Shown: positions 1 through 13,700, numbered from the stretch's first letter. The stretch: 64,000 nucleotides of DNA from Enoplolaimus lenunculus (GCA_030248215.1 JASANG010001761.1:1-64000); one strand, 5' to 3'. Translations and numbers: made by a program. The notes: a model not told the origin generated them from the sequence alone.

Positions 1-624
1 ACCCGCCTTCGGATCGGTCGAAAATCCCCGTTTTTGACCAGTCCAGACCTTACACAATCCTGACCTTACACACCTGAAATGCATATGTCAAGTTAGGTTG
101 TTCAGGATTAGCTGTAGGCCCTTACTCTCAAACGCGTATTGCACCTATCAAAACTTCTGTAACTGCGAATCTTGAGCAAAAACTGGCGCATATTTGCTGC
201 TCGTTCACAGAAACCATGGCCATTATGATAAAACGAACTACAATATTTTGCTACTCCTTGTTTCCTAGCTACGGATTTTCCTAAAACTCAGTTTTAAATT
301 TAGGGGTAATACAGTTTTAAACCATCTATACCAGAATTAACAATAGCAAAACGTTTGCAATACGTTTATGGTATTTTAGCGAACTCTAACACTGGTTGTC
401 GTAGAAAAACTGTTGTTTCTGCAAGCACTGAGATCAAGAAAGTGCAAAAAACTTTTTGCAAACGACCTGCAAACAATGATGGCGGTTTACGCAGAAAAAC
501 ATACTAGTGAACTGCTATATTGGTTTAGGCTGCGCTTACTGGTCCTTTTACATTGTCCTAGAAAATAGCTCCTGCAAATCTTTCTATTTTCAAAACGATT
601 TGTGTTTGACCAGTACCATATTTG
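1..624. other. Intergenic, nothing recognised
   Basis: AT-rich sequence with no open frame that resembles a protein, no tRNA-like boxes and no inverted repeat that I could find. Confidence 0.5.
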
Positions 625-1300
625 CAGCGCCGAATTAAAGGCGGCGACGGGGGCCGGCGCCTCGGGCCTCCCACCAAACGAGGCCACCCACCGACCGGAA
701 ACCGACGATAATAACAAGCCAACAAAAATTTATTTCCGGACAACGAAGTACAAGCTGCGAAACTTTTTATTGGAAAAGTCGTCTCGGACCTGTTTGGTGC
801 GGCCGAATATTATTATTTTAAGTTCTGTCGTACCACAGCGCGTTTTTGAGGAGTACTGATTGCGTTCTTCGTCAGGTTTATACACAAGGGGTACAAAATG
901 CTTTTCAAATGTTGAGAACGTTCTTCAGATTTATCCGTGTTTCTACAGGGTTGGGACCGCCAGCTAAGCCAATATCGCCCATCTTATGCGATTCCAAGTT
1001 TGTGGTAGTACGGTGAAAAGTTGCGTAGTCAGAATAGCTGTATTCAGGACCAAAACTTCACTTTCCGACCTAGAGTGCCCTTGCATTGACAATCCTTATC
1101 CGTCATCACTGGACTAATTAAACTGCTTTTTGTTGAGCAGACTGGCAACATCTAAAACTGGACGCAATCCGGCATGCCTGATCACGGCTGATCTACGCTT
1201 CCACAAGTTTCGGGACTAGGAGTAGTGTTGTGCAATTACCATTTCACCGGCCGGCCGATATACAAATTTAAAAAATGATCCAGCATTGTTAAATGACCCG
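625..1300 (+). repeat. Dispersed repeat family A (CAGCGCCG-AATTAAAG start), probably non-autonomous DNA transposon
   Basis: The sequence starts with CAGCGCCGAATTAAAG and a G/C-rich stretch and ends in a GGCCGGCC-containing segment followed by AATTTAAAAAATGATC. The same order is found reversed at about 39400-39925, partly at 32545-33012, and as end fragments at 19015-19115 and 37922-38060. The CAG-initial G/C-rich end resembles hAT-type elements, but I could not pair two matching terminal inverted repeats, so the class is inferred. Confidence 0.6.
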
Positions 1301-1349
1301 GAGAGTAACAGTAAAAATATAAAACACATGTTCCTACATTTTTCAACTA

Positions 1350-1483
1350 TTGGCTAAAATTAACTAATTAAACATCATTTTTACTACCTGATTTCGCCTC
1401 ACCTCCGCCTCTGCTTCCGGCTCTGCAAGTTTCGTTGGCCTCCGGCTCCGGCTCCGGTATTTTTTCTCTCTGGTTGCACACTG
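1350..1483. repeat. hAT-like family B, one end only
   Basis: This segment matches the right half of the element at 1764-2144: TTAACTAATTAA, then CATCATTTTTACTAC, then CTCCGGCTCCGG tracts, ending GGTTGCACACTG. The left half is missing. Confidence 0.6.
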
Positions 1484-1763
1484 ATAAGAGGGCCTCTTAG
1501 TCATATGGGCCCCGGGCCTCCTAGTCATACGGGCTCCAGACGTCCTGGTCATATGTGCATGGGCCTCCCACTACCTTTAATCCGACCATGCATATTTAGA
1601 AATTTTTGGCGACTCTGATAAATTTAAGACGAATAGTGTATCTATATTGTGTTTGGTTTCAAAGTACCTAGAAGTGCAGGAATGCGCAGCCACGTGCTCA
1701 CGCACAAATCTCTTGTGCTTTGCATAAGTATCGCTTTTACGAGCATCAAAATGGCTAAATCTG

Positions 1764-2144
1764 CAGGGTACAACTGAAGGTCTGCCTCCGGCTCAGGCAG
1801 AAAATCGGCCTCCGGCTCCGGCTTCGGTATAATTTTTGCCGAAGGCTCTGGCAATTTGGTAGTAAAATTTTGCATAATTTTGCAAAATTTATCTGTTTAT
1901 TTAGCGCGTTTCGTTTTACGTTTGACACAATTTTTAGGAAAAAATTTCCGAACTTTCGCAGAAAATTAGGGTAAAATCAAACAGCTTAACAACATATTGC
2001 AGTTATTTGGCTAAGATTAACTAATTAACCATCATTTTTACTACATATCGCTTCATCTCCGGCTCCGGCAAGTTTCATTGACCACCGGCTCCGGCTCCGG
2101 CGCCGACTCCGGCTCCGGTATTTTTCACCTCCGGTTGCACACTG
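1764..2144. mobile_element. hAT-like non-autonomous element, family B (381 bp)
   Basis: The left end is CAGGGTACAACTG and the right end is CCGGTTGCACACTG, an imperfect inverted pair, with CTCCGGCTCCGG tracts beside both ends. The flanking 8-mers TAAATCTG and CTAATCTG agree at 6 of 8 positions, as expected for an old hAT 8 bp target duplication. No transposase is encoded. A second full-length copy is at 34622-34993 and fragments occur at 1350, 43880, 47672 and 56930. Confidence 0.65.
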
Positions 2145-3279
2145 CTAATCTGAAATTCGTTTTCTATTTTTGTCCTAAAACTATTAAGAATCATACAGGG
2201 TGATTTTGCAAGTGGTTAAAAACGTTCATATATAAACAGAAAAAGCTTTGCGTCGGTATACAAAATTAATAATTATCATATACCTTCAATGTTAATGCCA
2301 GGGTAAACTGCCAGTCAAAAAATTTGTTGTTCTAGCTAGACAGCATGTTTTTATGTGCATTGAACCAGGGGGGATAGGATTTTCTTTCGTTTTACTTAGC
2401 CACCACTTTGGAATTGCACAGCAACACGATTCACATTGTGAAGAATGCAAATTTGGCCGAAAACATTTATACGTCGTGTACATTGCGCATTGTGGCTATA
2501 TGCGCCTATAATGGGGTGTGCAGTGGTGAAGCGTCAAATGATATAAGCATTTTTACAGAAACAGCGATACAATTAAGTCTGAGTTTTGTGTGTTTGTACA
2601 GTTGAAATGTTGTTTTGCTCTCTTATAACGAAAATTTTTCTTGTTGCTTTTATAGTTGCTGCTGTTGTAGTATAGTTATTGTTTTTGTTGTGTTTGTTGT
2701 TCTCTTTGTATCTTTTTGGCTTTTTATAGCTTGACTGAGAGTTGGCATTTAGCAAGAAGTTTATTTATTCTCACTGTACATAATTGCAATCCCTGTCTCG
2801 GTCAATTTTTCAATGTTTTTGATAAGTTTTTGCGAACCTTGCCAGTGCTTCTTTGTATACAGTTGGAGTCAAATATGATCCCTTGTGTCAGGTGAAGCGA
2901 ATGTGGCATCTCTCGATATAAATTTTATAAATTTCTACCGTTCATTTCGGTGCTCATGTTCATCGTATTAAAACCGTTGTATAAACGGTGACATCGAAAT
3001 GAAGCGAAATTTTTGCGCTGTATATAAAATTAAAGTTCAATCATATTGCATTTGAGTAATAAATTTGCAACACAATTTTATTTAAATGTATATCATATAA
3101 TATTCCATCGTCTAGTTTAAAACGTATCATAAAGACAACCCCCAAAATTTGGATATTCCCGCCAAAATTAGAATTTTCCTGCCAAAATGTGAATTTTTCA
3201 GCCAAATGTTGAATACGGCACGTGTCTGAATTGATATTCCGCCACGGGCAAACCTGTAACTGACACAGTAGGCATTTTT
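2145..3279. other. Intergenic, nothing recognised
   Basis: No gene or defined repeat end was seen. A T/G-rich, low-complexity stretch (TTGTTTTTGTTGTG) lies around 2630-2740. Confidence 0.4.
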
Positions 3280-3488
3280 TAAAATGATCATATGATATTG
3301 ATAGATGATGTAGGAAATAACGTATATTGAAAGACAGAACGTGACCGATACATGAGGGTAGCAGACAACTCTTGTTTTTGCAATATCATATTGGGTTACA
3401 TCGCAGACAAAATACAAAATGTTACCCCGTATGTAGAATGTGACAAAACGTGACCCGAGTTGCCCCATATATAACGTGACCTCGCAAT
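3280..3488. repeat. Truncated copy of the TAA-flanked MITE family H
   Basis: It contains ATCATATGATATT, GGGTAGCAGACAA and an end reading GTTGCCCCATATATAACGTG followed by ACCTCGCA. These match, in order, the right half of the full element at 56318-56837. The left half is not present here. Confidence 0.6.
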
Positions 3489-3748
3489 AGCGTCATGTTT
3501 TACACCCATGTTTAGCGGAGCAATTAAAGTTTTGATATGATATCGGAAACAGCCTCCTATAGCAGTTACATTTTTTAGCTCAATTTTGATTGTTTTAGCT
3601 GAAAACTATGCGGCAGCGATTTTTGTGATGTGAAACAAACAGCAGCTATCCCAAACGTATATATGATTCATCTCGTCAATCTGCGTTTATGTCTGTGTTG
3701 TGGGTATCTCCATAGACGAAATTTTGCTATATATTAAACCCTATATAT

Positions 3749-4092
3749 CAGAGTATAACCGGATATTTGTTTTCGTTTCCTGTAAGAATCGGAATCCGTT
3801 TCCGCTATAGAAATAATCGAAATAGTGTTATTTGTTCGCTGAAAATTAGTTATAAACCAGGTGTATATCACAGCAATTTTTCATTGCAGATATGCTGCAA
3901 TTGTTCGAAATGAAATAAAAATTACGAAATTCATCCAAAATCTTAAGCCTCAATTGTGTTGGCAAAAAAGTAAAACATTTTGGAAACTTTAATACATCAT
4001 CCGTTTTCCGTTTTCGTTTCTGTTTCCGTTTCCTTTATTTTGGTCACTATCCGTTTCTGTTTCTGCTATTTTTACTATCCCTTTACGCCCTG
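3749..4092. mobile_element. hAT-like non-autonomous element, family E (344 bp)
   Basis: The ends are CAGAGTATAACCGGATAT and ATCCCTTTACGCCCTG, with GTTTCCGTTTCC tracts inside both. The flanking 8-mers CTATATAT and CTATTTAT match at 7 of 8 positions, supporting a hAT-type target duplication. There is no coding capacity. Related copies or ends are at 24616-24876, 34331-34440, about 35340-35492 and 57894-57976. Confidence 0.7.
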
Positions 4093-4220
4093 CTATTTAT
4101 ACAACGTTTGGCTTCGCAAACATATAACGCTCAATATTCGCACAAGCTTCAGCCTAAATCCGAAGAAGTCAAAGAACTTATAATTCATCTGCATATTTAC
4201 CCACTATATACAGTTATAGA

Positions 4221-4671
4221 CTGTATTGACCCGAATAAGAGGGGGGTAATAAGAGGGGAGTCCCCATTTTGAGTCCGAATCAATTGAAGTCCGTATCCCT
4301 AATAAGAGTCCGTAAGCGGATAGAGTCCCTAAACCCTTATTAGAGTCCATAAATGTCAATTAACCCTAATTGTAGGGCATAAATGACTCCTGGAGCAAAT
4401 AATTCGAGTTCGAAACTTTCAAGCGTACTTAAATTTTGAAATTACATTCCGAAGTGTAACGTTGTATTATCTCTTGAGCTATTGACACAACACAAATAAA
4501 CGTTTAATTCAACGGATAATTGCAGTACCGGGTATATACCAATAACGAAGGGCGGCGGAGCCTTTGTTAAAAATAAATAACAGTCCGTAACCAAATAACA
4601 AGAAGGGGGTCCCCTCTGGAAAGGCCAAATAAATATCAGTCCTTCCCTCCTGTTATTCAGGTCACATACAG
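4221..4671 (-). mobile_element. TA-target MITE family G, Tc1/mariner- or pogo-like
   Basis: The terminal inverted repeats are CTGTATTGACCCGAATAA and its inverted counterpart TTATTCAGGTCACATACAG, the latter followed by TA. Compared with the copy at 31243-31678 this one is inverted but complete, and the interior matches it (for example the rare TATCCGTTGAATTAA). There is no transposase; class is inferred from the TA target and CTGTA ends. Confidence 0.7.
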
Positions 4672-5052
4672 TACTACGCAAGCAGCGTAATTAGGCACTG
4701 AATATGACCAATACTAACGATATTAGTAAATTATATAGCAAAAAGTTGTTTAAAACAAAAATTCGAACCGATTAAATTATCGACAATAATATATTAAAAT
4801 GGAGTGCTAACTTGCATATCGACATGTCAATTAATATTCAATTCGGTAAATTAGTTTGAACTTTAACCATTAATAGCACGCAATGATAAACGACCGCAAA
4901 AGGTGTCGTTTTTGTAAAGTTCACAGGCAGGTTGGTGTTTTAACAAAGTGGAAACTCCTGTCTGGCGCGGGCACTGTAACGTCTATCACAATTAAGGAAT
5001 TGTGTAAAAAAAGCTAAGGTTGCTAGATTTTGTTGGGTCTGCTTGATTGGAT
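4672..5052. other. Intergenic, nothing recognised
   Basis: No gene, tRNA-like box or repeat boundary was found here. Confidence 0.4.
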
Positions 5053-5450
5053 ATACACACAAAAAAGTATTTCTGAATTTATTCAGAAAAGTTTTTTCTG
5101 TGGCAAATCTGAAAAGTTTTTCTGATATTTAAGACAATTTTTTCTAAAATAACTGGAAAACGTTTATTTTCAGACTTTATTTCAAAACGTTTTTGAAAAC
5201 ATTTCTGTTATAACAGAAATACTTTTCAAGTGCACGTTGCTAATTATATTTCTTAAATGTAAGAAAATTTTTCTTAAATATCAGAAATATTATTTTGAGC
5301 GTAACCAGACGTTTTTGCTTTGTGTTCAGTCATTCTAGCCGTGATCAAGCTGAATTGGAAGCAGACGCAATTTCAATTTTAATCGAGGATTAATTTTGCT
5401 CACGACGTTTTTCCCCTGATGAATCCTATTTCTGTATTGAATTAACAGTT
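5053..5450 (+). repeat. Near-identical direct repeat, copy 1 (MITE-like plus flank)
   Basis: About 398 bases from ACACACAAAAAAGTATTTCTG to GAATTAACAG recur almost unchanged at 5609-6004. The first ~275 bases have inverted ends (ACACAAAAAAGTATTTCTG against a terminal CAGACGTTTTTGCTTTGTGT) and look like a MITE. The remaining ~120 bases are ordinary flank carried in both copies, so the duplication event was larger than the MITE. Confidence 0.8.
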
Positions 5451-5608
5451 GATGTGTATAATAATGAAACTACACATCCTGTTTGTAGATGTCTGGCCGA
5501 GCACAAACCCATAAATGGCGAATGTCATGTTTAAAATGTCACTATTGTAAGTTATGTGAACTCTGCGGACCCTGTCGTTATCATGTGTTATAAAATGCTG
5601 ACCTGTAC

Positions 5609-6004
5609 GTACACACAAAAAAGTATTTCTGAATTTATTCAGAAAAGTATTTTGTGCCACAAATCTGAAAAGTTTTTCTGATATTTAAGACAATTTTTTC
5701 TAAAATAACTGGAAAACGTTTATTTTCAGACTTTATTTCAAAACGTTTTTGAAAACATTTCTGTTATAACAGAAATACTTTTCAAGTGCACGTTGCTAAT
5801 TATATTTCTTAAATGTAAGAAAATTTTTCTTAAATATCAGAAATATTATTTTGAGCGTAACCAGACGTTTTTGCTTTGTGTTCAGTCATTCTAGCCGTGA
5901 TCAAGCTGAATTGGAAGCAGACGCAATTTCAATTTTAATCGAGGATTAATTTTGCTCACGACGTTTTTCCCCTGATGAATCCTATTTCTGTATTGAATTA
6001 ACAG
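5609..6004 (+). repeat. Near-identical direct repeat, copy 2
   Basis: This is the second copy of 5053-5450. The visible differences are concentrated near base 5650 (TATTTTGTGCCAC against TTTTTTCTGTGGC). The copies are separated by 158 bases of unrelated sequence. The arrangement fits a recent tandem duplication of a ~556 bp unit, or less likely a very small terminal-repeat retrotransposon. Confidence 0.8.
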
Positions 6005-7458
6005 ATGAGTAGCAGCTTCGGAACTAAAATTCCGCAAAGCAATAAAGTAAACTTTACTCCAACAAATTTACCAAATTTTGAGCTCGTTTATTTTTACCTC
6101 AAAATACACAGGTGCAACAGACATTTGAGAATACAAGCCTAGGTTATAACCTGCTTTTAATGCAACAGTGGTGTAGTTGCGATAATTTGCGAATTTGGAC
6201 GAGCAGGCGCTGAATTGTTGATGCTAAACGCAGTATTATCCCCATGTTGGACAACATACTTTTTGCCTTAAAAAGTAACACCCCTTATATACTCTTCAAA
6301 CTCACAGCTGGGAATAGTTTTCGAAGCCAAACGACCGAAATACTAACTGACCGTGTTTCAACCGCATATAATCAAGACAAGTTGAATTTGGTTTTGACAA
6401 TACCAGTTTTAAATATGTGATGCAAATGGCTCATCTGAAGCCCATGTATTTAGTAGTCAAGTAGTCGAAAATACAGCGGGATACACCGCGAGTTAATCGG
6501 AATTTTTCGCTTTCGGGGCTCTTTGTAAATCTTGAATCAGCCAAATATTTGCTAAACACTATTACAGAACCGAATACAGAAACTGTCTTCTGCCATCGGA
6601 AAATTTTCACTTTGCCATTGTGTCAACGCTGTTTGTTTGTCGGCTATCAAGCGCTATAGTTCTGAGCAGAAACACAAACGTTTTTATACCGTATTAATAT
6701 TTCAATCTTGAAGCAGTTAATATTGTATCTTGAAAAGCTTTCGTAATAAAATGCTTTCGATACTTTAAGATTACACAAATGCGCTGAAGACGCAATATTT
6801 TTGTTGAAGTTGTAATTTAACCTCGCTATAGTCTTCATCACCTATTGGTCGAGAAAATACATGTGAGCTTCTGAAGAAGCCAGTGTATGGAAATACATTC
6901 CATCATCTCTTACCTGGATCCACCGTTGAATAAAAGGTTACAATTAGCTTGAATATCTGAATAATTTTCTCATATTGACTAATTTAAATCTAATAATATT
7001 CCTCAGTTTTTCAAAAATTTTCGCGTTTTGTTTTGCTTTAGCAATTTCTGCTTTTTTATATTTTCGCACTCTTTAAATTCTGTGTCGTCACGCAACGATC
7101 TCATTGGAGGTAGACACTGTTTGCTTTGCAACATTTCTATTTTTTTATATACAAGCAACAGTAAAGCTATAACTTTGCATAGAAGTGTTTTCAAAAGCCA
7201 TAGGGTAATTTTCTTGCGGTGTATTCTCAAGTGTATACAAAGTATATAAATGATTTTGAAGCAATTTTGCTTCTTTAGTGGTGATTATGGCCATATAGTT
7301 AGGTACAGTATTTCTGGGATGAGGGAATTGGAATCCCGATTTAGCGGAAAATAGTTTTTTTCAGTTCCAGGCGTTTTTCCGTTAAGCATCGACGCAGAGT
7401 GAAGACAATTTCGAACCTCATCGCCAAGTCTAAAAGCAGGTTGTTTGTGGTCGACAGA
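6005..7458. other. Intergenic upstream of tropomodulin
   Basis: No gene was recognised. Around 6116 there is the short motif ACATTTGAGAATA, which recurs at about 16758, 20437 and (reversed) 30590. At 7459 a CAGCGGCGGATTCAG string, typical of a transposon end, starts a region with no matching partner end. Confidence 0.35.
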
Positions 7459-7783
7459 CAGCGGCGGATTCAGAAATTTATTACAAGGCGTGCGGGTTGA
7501 CAAAAGTTATGAAACACAATTGTTACTCTATGGTATATATACGATACTTTTGTGGGGAAAATTGCAAGGTATGGACATTACCATTTTGTCGCGAAAATTT
7601 GTTCTGAAAGTTGGACGTATCTACGCCCTACTCTTCTGGATACAGACGGAATTGAAAAATAGTCCAATGGTCGAAAGTATTCAATAAACAATTCGGCATT
7701 ATAGTGCAATGCATATCTTTACGTTTTAGCCGAATTTAACCCAGGCGGTTTTAAAGAAGACAATATTTTATACATACTTAAAA

Positions 7784-10700
7784 ATGCCGATGAAATTATA
7801 TGGCCGCGATTTGAAAGACTACGAAGATGTAGATATTGATGCGTTGCTAGCAAAATTATCACCTGAAGAGCTTGAAGAACTGGACAATGATTTTGATCCA
7901 GATGTAAGTTATTAATATTGGTATTTGTCGACAAGGCAAGTATGTGCTACGTGATATGGCTGCATCTTCTACGATCATTAAGCAAATGTTATAAAGTAGA
8001 CATGATATAGAGTATTAGGAATTAGAAAATTTGCAGTTGCAGCAGTATATATATTTATTACTTATAATTTTCGGAGCTGACTCCCATTCACACCCTGACT
8101 GTCTTTAAAATTGATTTAAAATTTATATAAGCGGATCAAATAACAAATGTGATTACATTTAATAAAGGTACATATTGTAAGGAAGGAACGCCAGGTTCAG
8201 GCAGAGTTGCACATCAACACTGTAGTCAGCGTTTTAGAATTCGCTACTTCCCCCAAGTCAACGAGGCCGCGACCAAACGAAAAAATCACCAACCGGTCCG
8301 TACAGTCGCGAGAAGCTTATACGATGGATGGAAGAAAAGGCGAAAACCGATCCGGATTGGGAAGAAAAGCTTCCATTCAAACCTGGCGTTAAACGTGGTA
8401 AAATTTCACTGAGTAGACATTTTAAACGTTTTTGTTTCACTTCTCTCAAACAACATTGAAACTCTTCCAAGGTAAGGTTGAAAGTGTTTGTCTCAGTTTC
8501 TTTAAATTTCAAAATATAACTGAGGAAGTTACAGCTAACTCAATCGTTACACTTGTTGAATAATAGGATTTCTACCCCTTATTCTTTGATGTATGCCTAG
8601 TTTTCCACGAATTAATGGTAATCCTTATAAGTTGCTTTAGTCACCAATTTCTCTCTCTCTCGCCACAATCTCGGTATTTGTACCTCGACCAAGCAAAAGC
8701 TTTGTGCTGAATTATTGACACGACGCGTAAACGTTACCTTTTACAACAAGTTTTGTAGCGGGAAGAGCAAAGTCTTGTAGCGGGCAGAGCAAATTTCGTT
8801 AATATTCATGAAGGCGTGATTGTGCTTTAGGTAAAGAGTTTGTTCCAAAGGAAGCACCGCCTACGACGGATTTAGAATCGGGCGACATGCCAATTGAGTT
8901 GGACGTCGACGATGAATTTGAGCTTGCGTTGAGTGAAGCAAAAGAGAACGACCTTGTAGATTTAGCCGGTAAAAGAAATAAATTGCTATATTAGCTTCGC
9001 TATACTTTTTTGCGATTTCAATGTCGTCTGGTGCCCGTGGTTTAGCACTGCAAAATATCGTTAGCTTTCTGATATATTGCAGTTGATACTGCTAAATGTT
9101 TTACTATACTTTATAGTTGCCGTATTTTTATGCCCGCCAATCCGAAGTTTACATTTAGTTTTCGTTTTTAATTTGCAAATATGCAATTTTCACTACCCAT
9201 CAAAACCAAACTACGCTGTTTCACAAGCTGAATTCAAATCTGAACAAACAGATATAATGTAACTGGTGCGAAACAAAAACACCAAACGAGGTATTTTCAC
9301 TCGGCTCACATCTCCGACAGCCAACTGTCGAACTTGACACGTATTAATTTTTTTGAAAGAGAGTGAAGATACATGTATTCTTGAAATTTATGATGAAGCG
9401 AGTAAAACGCTCTTTTATAGATTGTTGAACATGGCAGTGACGTAACGAAAAATCTGGATGGGTTGGGGGGGCCCATCCTGCCAGTTCCGTGCCTTGGGTT
9501 TTGATCTAAAAATTAATTTCAGAGCTTTTTTGCAGTGACCCATCTAATTTTTTGGCGGGATATAGTATATAAATAATCAGATTTCAAACCTATTTTGTGT
9601 TCAGCTTAGGCTCCCCCTAACCTAAGTTTACGTCTTGAACGTACCTTAAGTAGTAAAATTAGGGTATTTGGTTGAGCTTAACTTCCAATTTTGAAGGTGA
9701 CTTCTCTGGCAAATCTTATTTGCCTTAATCGTTTATGAAACACTCTTAAATTTAAGACATTCAAGTGTTGAAATTTTCAGAAACTAATGTCTAGTATTCA
9801 AGACATATATGTCTGGTGTCTAGATTAAGACGTAGTTGTGTAGAATTTAAGGAAATATTCCTTGAATATCGGAAAATGTCTTTTGTGTATTACAAAACTT
9901 CGATTTGGTATCTCTGTGAGCGTATTTTGTCTTGAAGTTAAAACAGAGTGTGGAAAAGCTCGTTGCCAGGATTTAGGGTGAGTAATTTTGAACAATTCGC
10001 GAGCGAGACGCTATACATTTTTAAAGTATTAAATCCCTCTGCAAGAGTTTTAATACGTTTATTTATTCATAAGCTGACTGCTTGGTCTTAATCACTAAAC
10101 CGGAACCTCACCGGGTCAAGAACTTGTGCAACTGTGAAGCTTTGTACAATTTTTATCATCTTTAGTTTTGAGCTAATTAGGTTGGGGAATTTGACTATGA
10201 ACTTCTAATTTGAACAGCACCGCAGGTAAAATTTCGAAAAGTGAAAAATTAATAACTTCGCGAGCAAAGCGAGCGAGAAGCTAGGCGTAATTTTTTGTGT
10301 ATTATGTCACACAAACTGATTCGAATGGGGGGGGCGCGGCCCTCCGCCCCCCCTCTCGGTACGCCACTGCGTGCTGGGTTATGCATGTCACAAAATTTTG
10401 TTGATCGCTCGTTAAAAGATTTGCGTGTTCTCTCAGCAAATACGCCAAGAAAGTTTAGGTAATAATTGGTGGTGGGATGAGTAGTAGTTCGAATGGGAGC
10501 AAACCCTACAAACATATAACATCTTGTATCTGCACTTATTATAGGTATTCTCGGACTGCATAGTATGCTAAGTCAAACGCAATACTACCATGCGTTGAAA
10601 GGTACTCCTCAGGATGAAGCAAACTCAACGTTCACAGGTATGCATCAAACTGAAGTGGTTAAACTATTGTTGGTTCGTGTGAATAAAATTGAAACATCGA

Positions 10701-13700
10701 GATAGTTTGATAAGACAGCAATGGTTTGTAGCGACATCGACAATTCTCAGCAGCCAGGAATTGATGCTCGGTGACTCAACGATTGGTTTCCTCGCAAATA
10801 AATTCTGGATTAAAATGAAAATTCGCTAAAATAAAATTCTTTTAATGTTTTCAAGAAACTATGTCTGGTTTATGGGGTGATTACATGGCCGGGACTGCGT
10901 CTCTCAAATTCATCTCCGCGTTCGGGTCGCGAGGCCACGCTGTATTCTCTAATGAGACACCCATCGAACAATCAATCAATGCCCTCGGTTGTATGATCGA
11001 CCTAGGTCTGTGATGTTCTCAATCCAGGCCACGCCACCACAAGGTTCTGGCTAATCACTTGTGTGCCCATGCCCTTAATCAATGCTCTGTTCTCAAAATA
11101 TCCTATGTTTACGCATTCTGAATTATTTGACTCGGTCCACAAGGTTGTGCTATTAGGATGGGAAGCATTTAGAACGGTTAAAAATTTGTGTATTTGACGA
11201 TACCGAGATGGTCTTAACATTCGCCGATTCATGTCGAGTGATATGTAGCACGATGCACCGTGGCCCCATTCGTCAAAGATAGTTGGTCAAATTCAGTGGT
11301 GCGTCCAGAAATTTCTGTTTGGGGGGCACGCAATATTTAATGTGAAAAAACCTTGAGAGCGAGAAGTCAAACTCAATATACTCGGCAGAATAGTAAAAAC
11401 CGGTGAGGAAGGGACCTTACCATTTTTGATAAAAAAATATTCCAATAAGACGGATGCCACATCCAGAACCCCTCTAGAAGCGCCTTTTATGCTATGCTAA
11501 TTTATTTTCAACATTAAATTGAATAAATTTTGAATTGTTATTCCGTTTAAAACCTTGAAATATGTTGCAGGAGTGATAAAAGCAACGGTACATAAAGAGT
11601 TGCCTGACGAACCACCAAACGATACAGACGTTGAAGAATGCATTAAACAGTTAACAGCGAATGATCCAAAATTAACCGAAGTTAACATTAATAATATGAC
11701 GGTATATGCTTATTAACGTTATGAGTCTAGAAAAAAATTCATTTCAACTCAGCATTCAGTTGCTCATATTTGAGGCGTTTTCACTTTCCTTTCACTTTAA
11801 TTTAGCAAGCATACATGTCTTAGTTTAAATACAATATGCTGTTCAAATTACCAGAAGTAGTATGGGCAGACCTTTACATTACAACGACAATGTCTGTAAA
11901 AATAGAATGAAACGGAAATTTAAACTACATTAACCTACATTTTTTACCCTTCGCTCAATGGAAAATTCAACGATCAGATAACATCAACAGACTTACACAA
12001 AATGATGTTTAGTTCGTATTTGCATTTAATACAAAAAAATCTACGTCTTGCTTCTCGCTCGCTTACGCCACCAAGTTATCATGACTGCTAATTCTATTAT
12101 GAAAAACGGTTGGCTCTAAATTATTTATGTGCATGCAGCGAATTCCATAAATATGTTAACAACGAAAATGGTCTAGCTTTCTAGTACAGTTCCGCAATCT
12201 GTTTTAGTGCCCAGTGGAAAAATGTATTAGAGTCCCTCCCACACCATCGATCTCCTTAGTTATACCAAGAGTGGACAGTAGTGATTTCAACAAGAGTAGG
12301 CAACAGGGTGCATTCTGTGTTGAAAAGAATGTACCCAACGCACGTGGTGTTTTTGGCCTATCCTCGTCCTTATTAAGAGGGGTCAAGTTTGGCAATTTTT
12401 TCAATTTTACAAGTTGAAATATTGCAGTTGTAAACTAAACTTCGATTATAATTTTAAAAGCATGCGCATTCTACGTTTCAAACCCTAATTACCCTTCTCT
12501 AAACAAGGGTGGGTCGGCCAAAAATGCAACGCTCGGTGGTACATTTTGAAAACACAGAACTATGAGTGCAGCTAGAATATTGGCTTGACGTACCAAGAGT
12601 GGATGTTGCATACTTCAACAAGTGTATGCAACAGGGTACATTCTGTGTGAGAAAGAATGTACCGGAAAAGCGTTACATTTTTGGCCGGCCCCAGCTTATT
12701 TAGAGGGGGACAACCTGTGCGAACCATGACACTTTATGTATCCGGCATCAAAAATAGTCCAAATATATATCGTTTAATTTAGCTGTTATTGCATGTAACA
12801 GCGACCCACCTCTAAATAAGGGAGGTCAGCCAAAAACCCAACGCCCGGTGGTACATTTTGAAACATACATATCCCCAATACTCGCACACTTTTGTATTAT
12901 GCACTCCTGTTATAAGCAGCCCTATAGAATATTGCTAAGGGAACCCAGGGACAATACCGCACAACTGGTGGAGTCCTTGCTTTACTTGCCTAACTGAACG
13001 TATAGGATTGAAGAGTTGAACATATTTTTAGGATGTCCCACGCGAACACATTCACAGTTTAATTGACTCTTGTAAAAGCAATACACATCTAGAAAAGTTG
13101 ACAATGGCCAATACTGCACTCAGAGACAGTGATGTTCAGGTGAGTTTTGGGCGCCGTTAAAAACTAGAGTTGAAACTGATGCAACTCAAATTCATGCTCG
13201 TAGCCAAGTCAACTTGATAGGGGGTAAACATTTTTCACGAAGGGCATACAAGGGTTTTTGATGACTTACAAGCAAGGTTGAAAACTTTCTAGGGGGTCTT
13301 CTAGTATGTACTTAAAGATGAGTTTGGATATTTAAGACTCTTGCTTAAGTAGATGCATGCAGCGTATATTTCTCTGGCCAATCTGGTATTCAGGCCAATT
13401 GTTAGTTGGACAAAACCAATCTACTATTTTGTGTAATACCACTTTGCCTAGGCTAAAACGGTAATTGAAACCAATAAAATTTAAATACTTGGTGAGACAC
13501 AATAGCGATAACCAATCAACGCTGGTTTTAAATTAATACTGTAGCTCAGCTACATCTAACATTTGCTATTTTGGCTAGCTAAACGGCCATTTGATGACAA
13601 AAACCGATTAATTTAGGTCAAGTTAAGTAGTAATTGTCCTGAATAGCAGATTGGACTATGAAATATATATTAAGCAAGTTAGCCTGTTTCTACACTGTAC

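Noticed and set aside
3127..3468. 113-codon minus-strand frame
   Set aside because: It overlaps a truncated TAA-target MITE and has no protein-like motif.
5053..6004. Paired LTRs of a miniature retrotransposon
   Set aside because: The repeats do not start TG or end CA, no primer-binding site follows copy 1, and no flanking target duplication is seen; kept only as an alternative.
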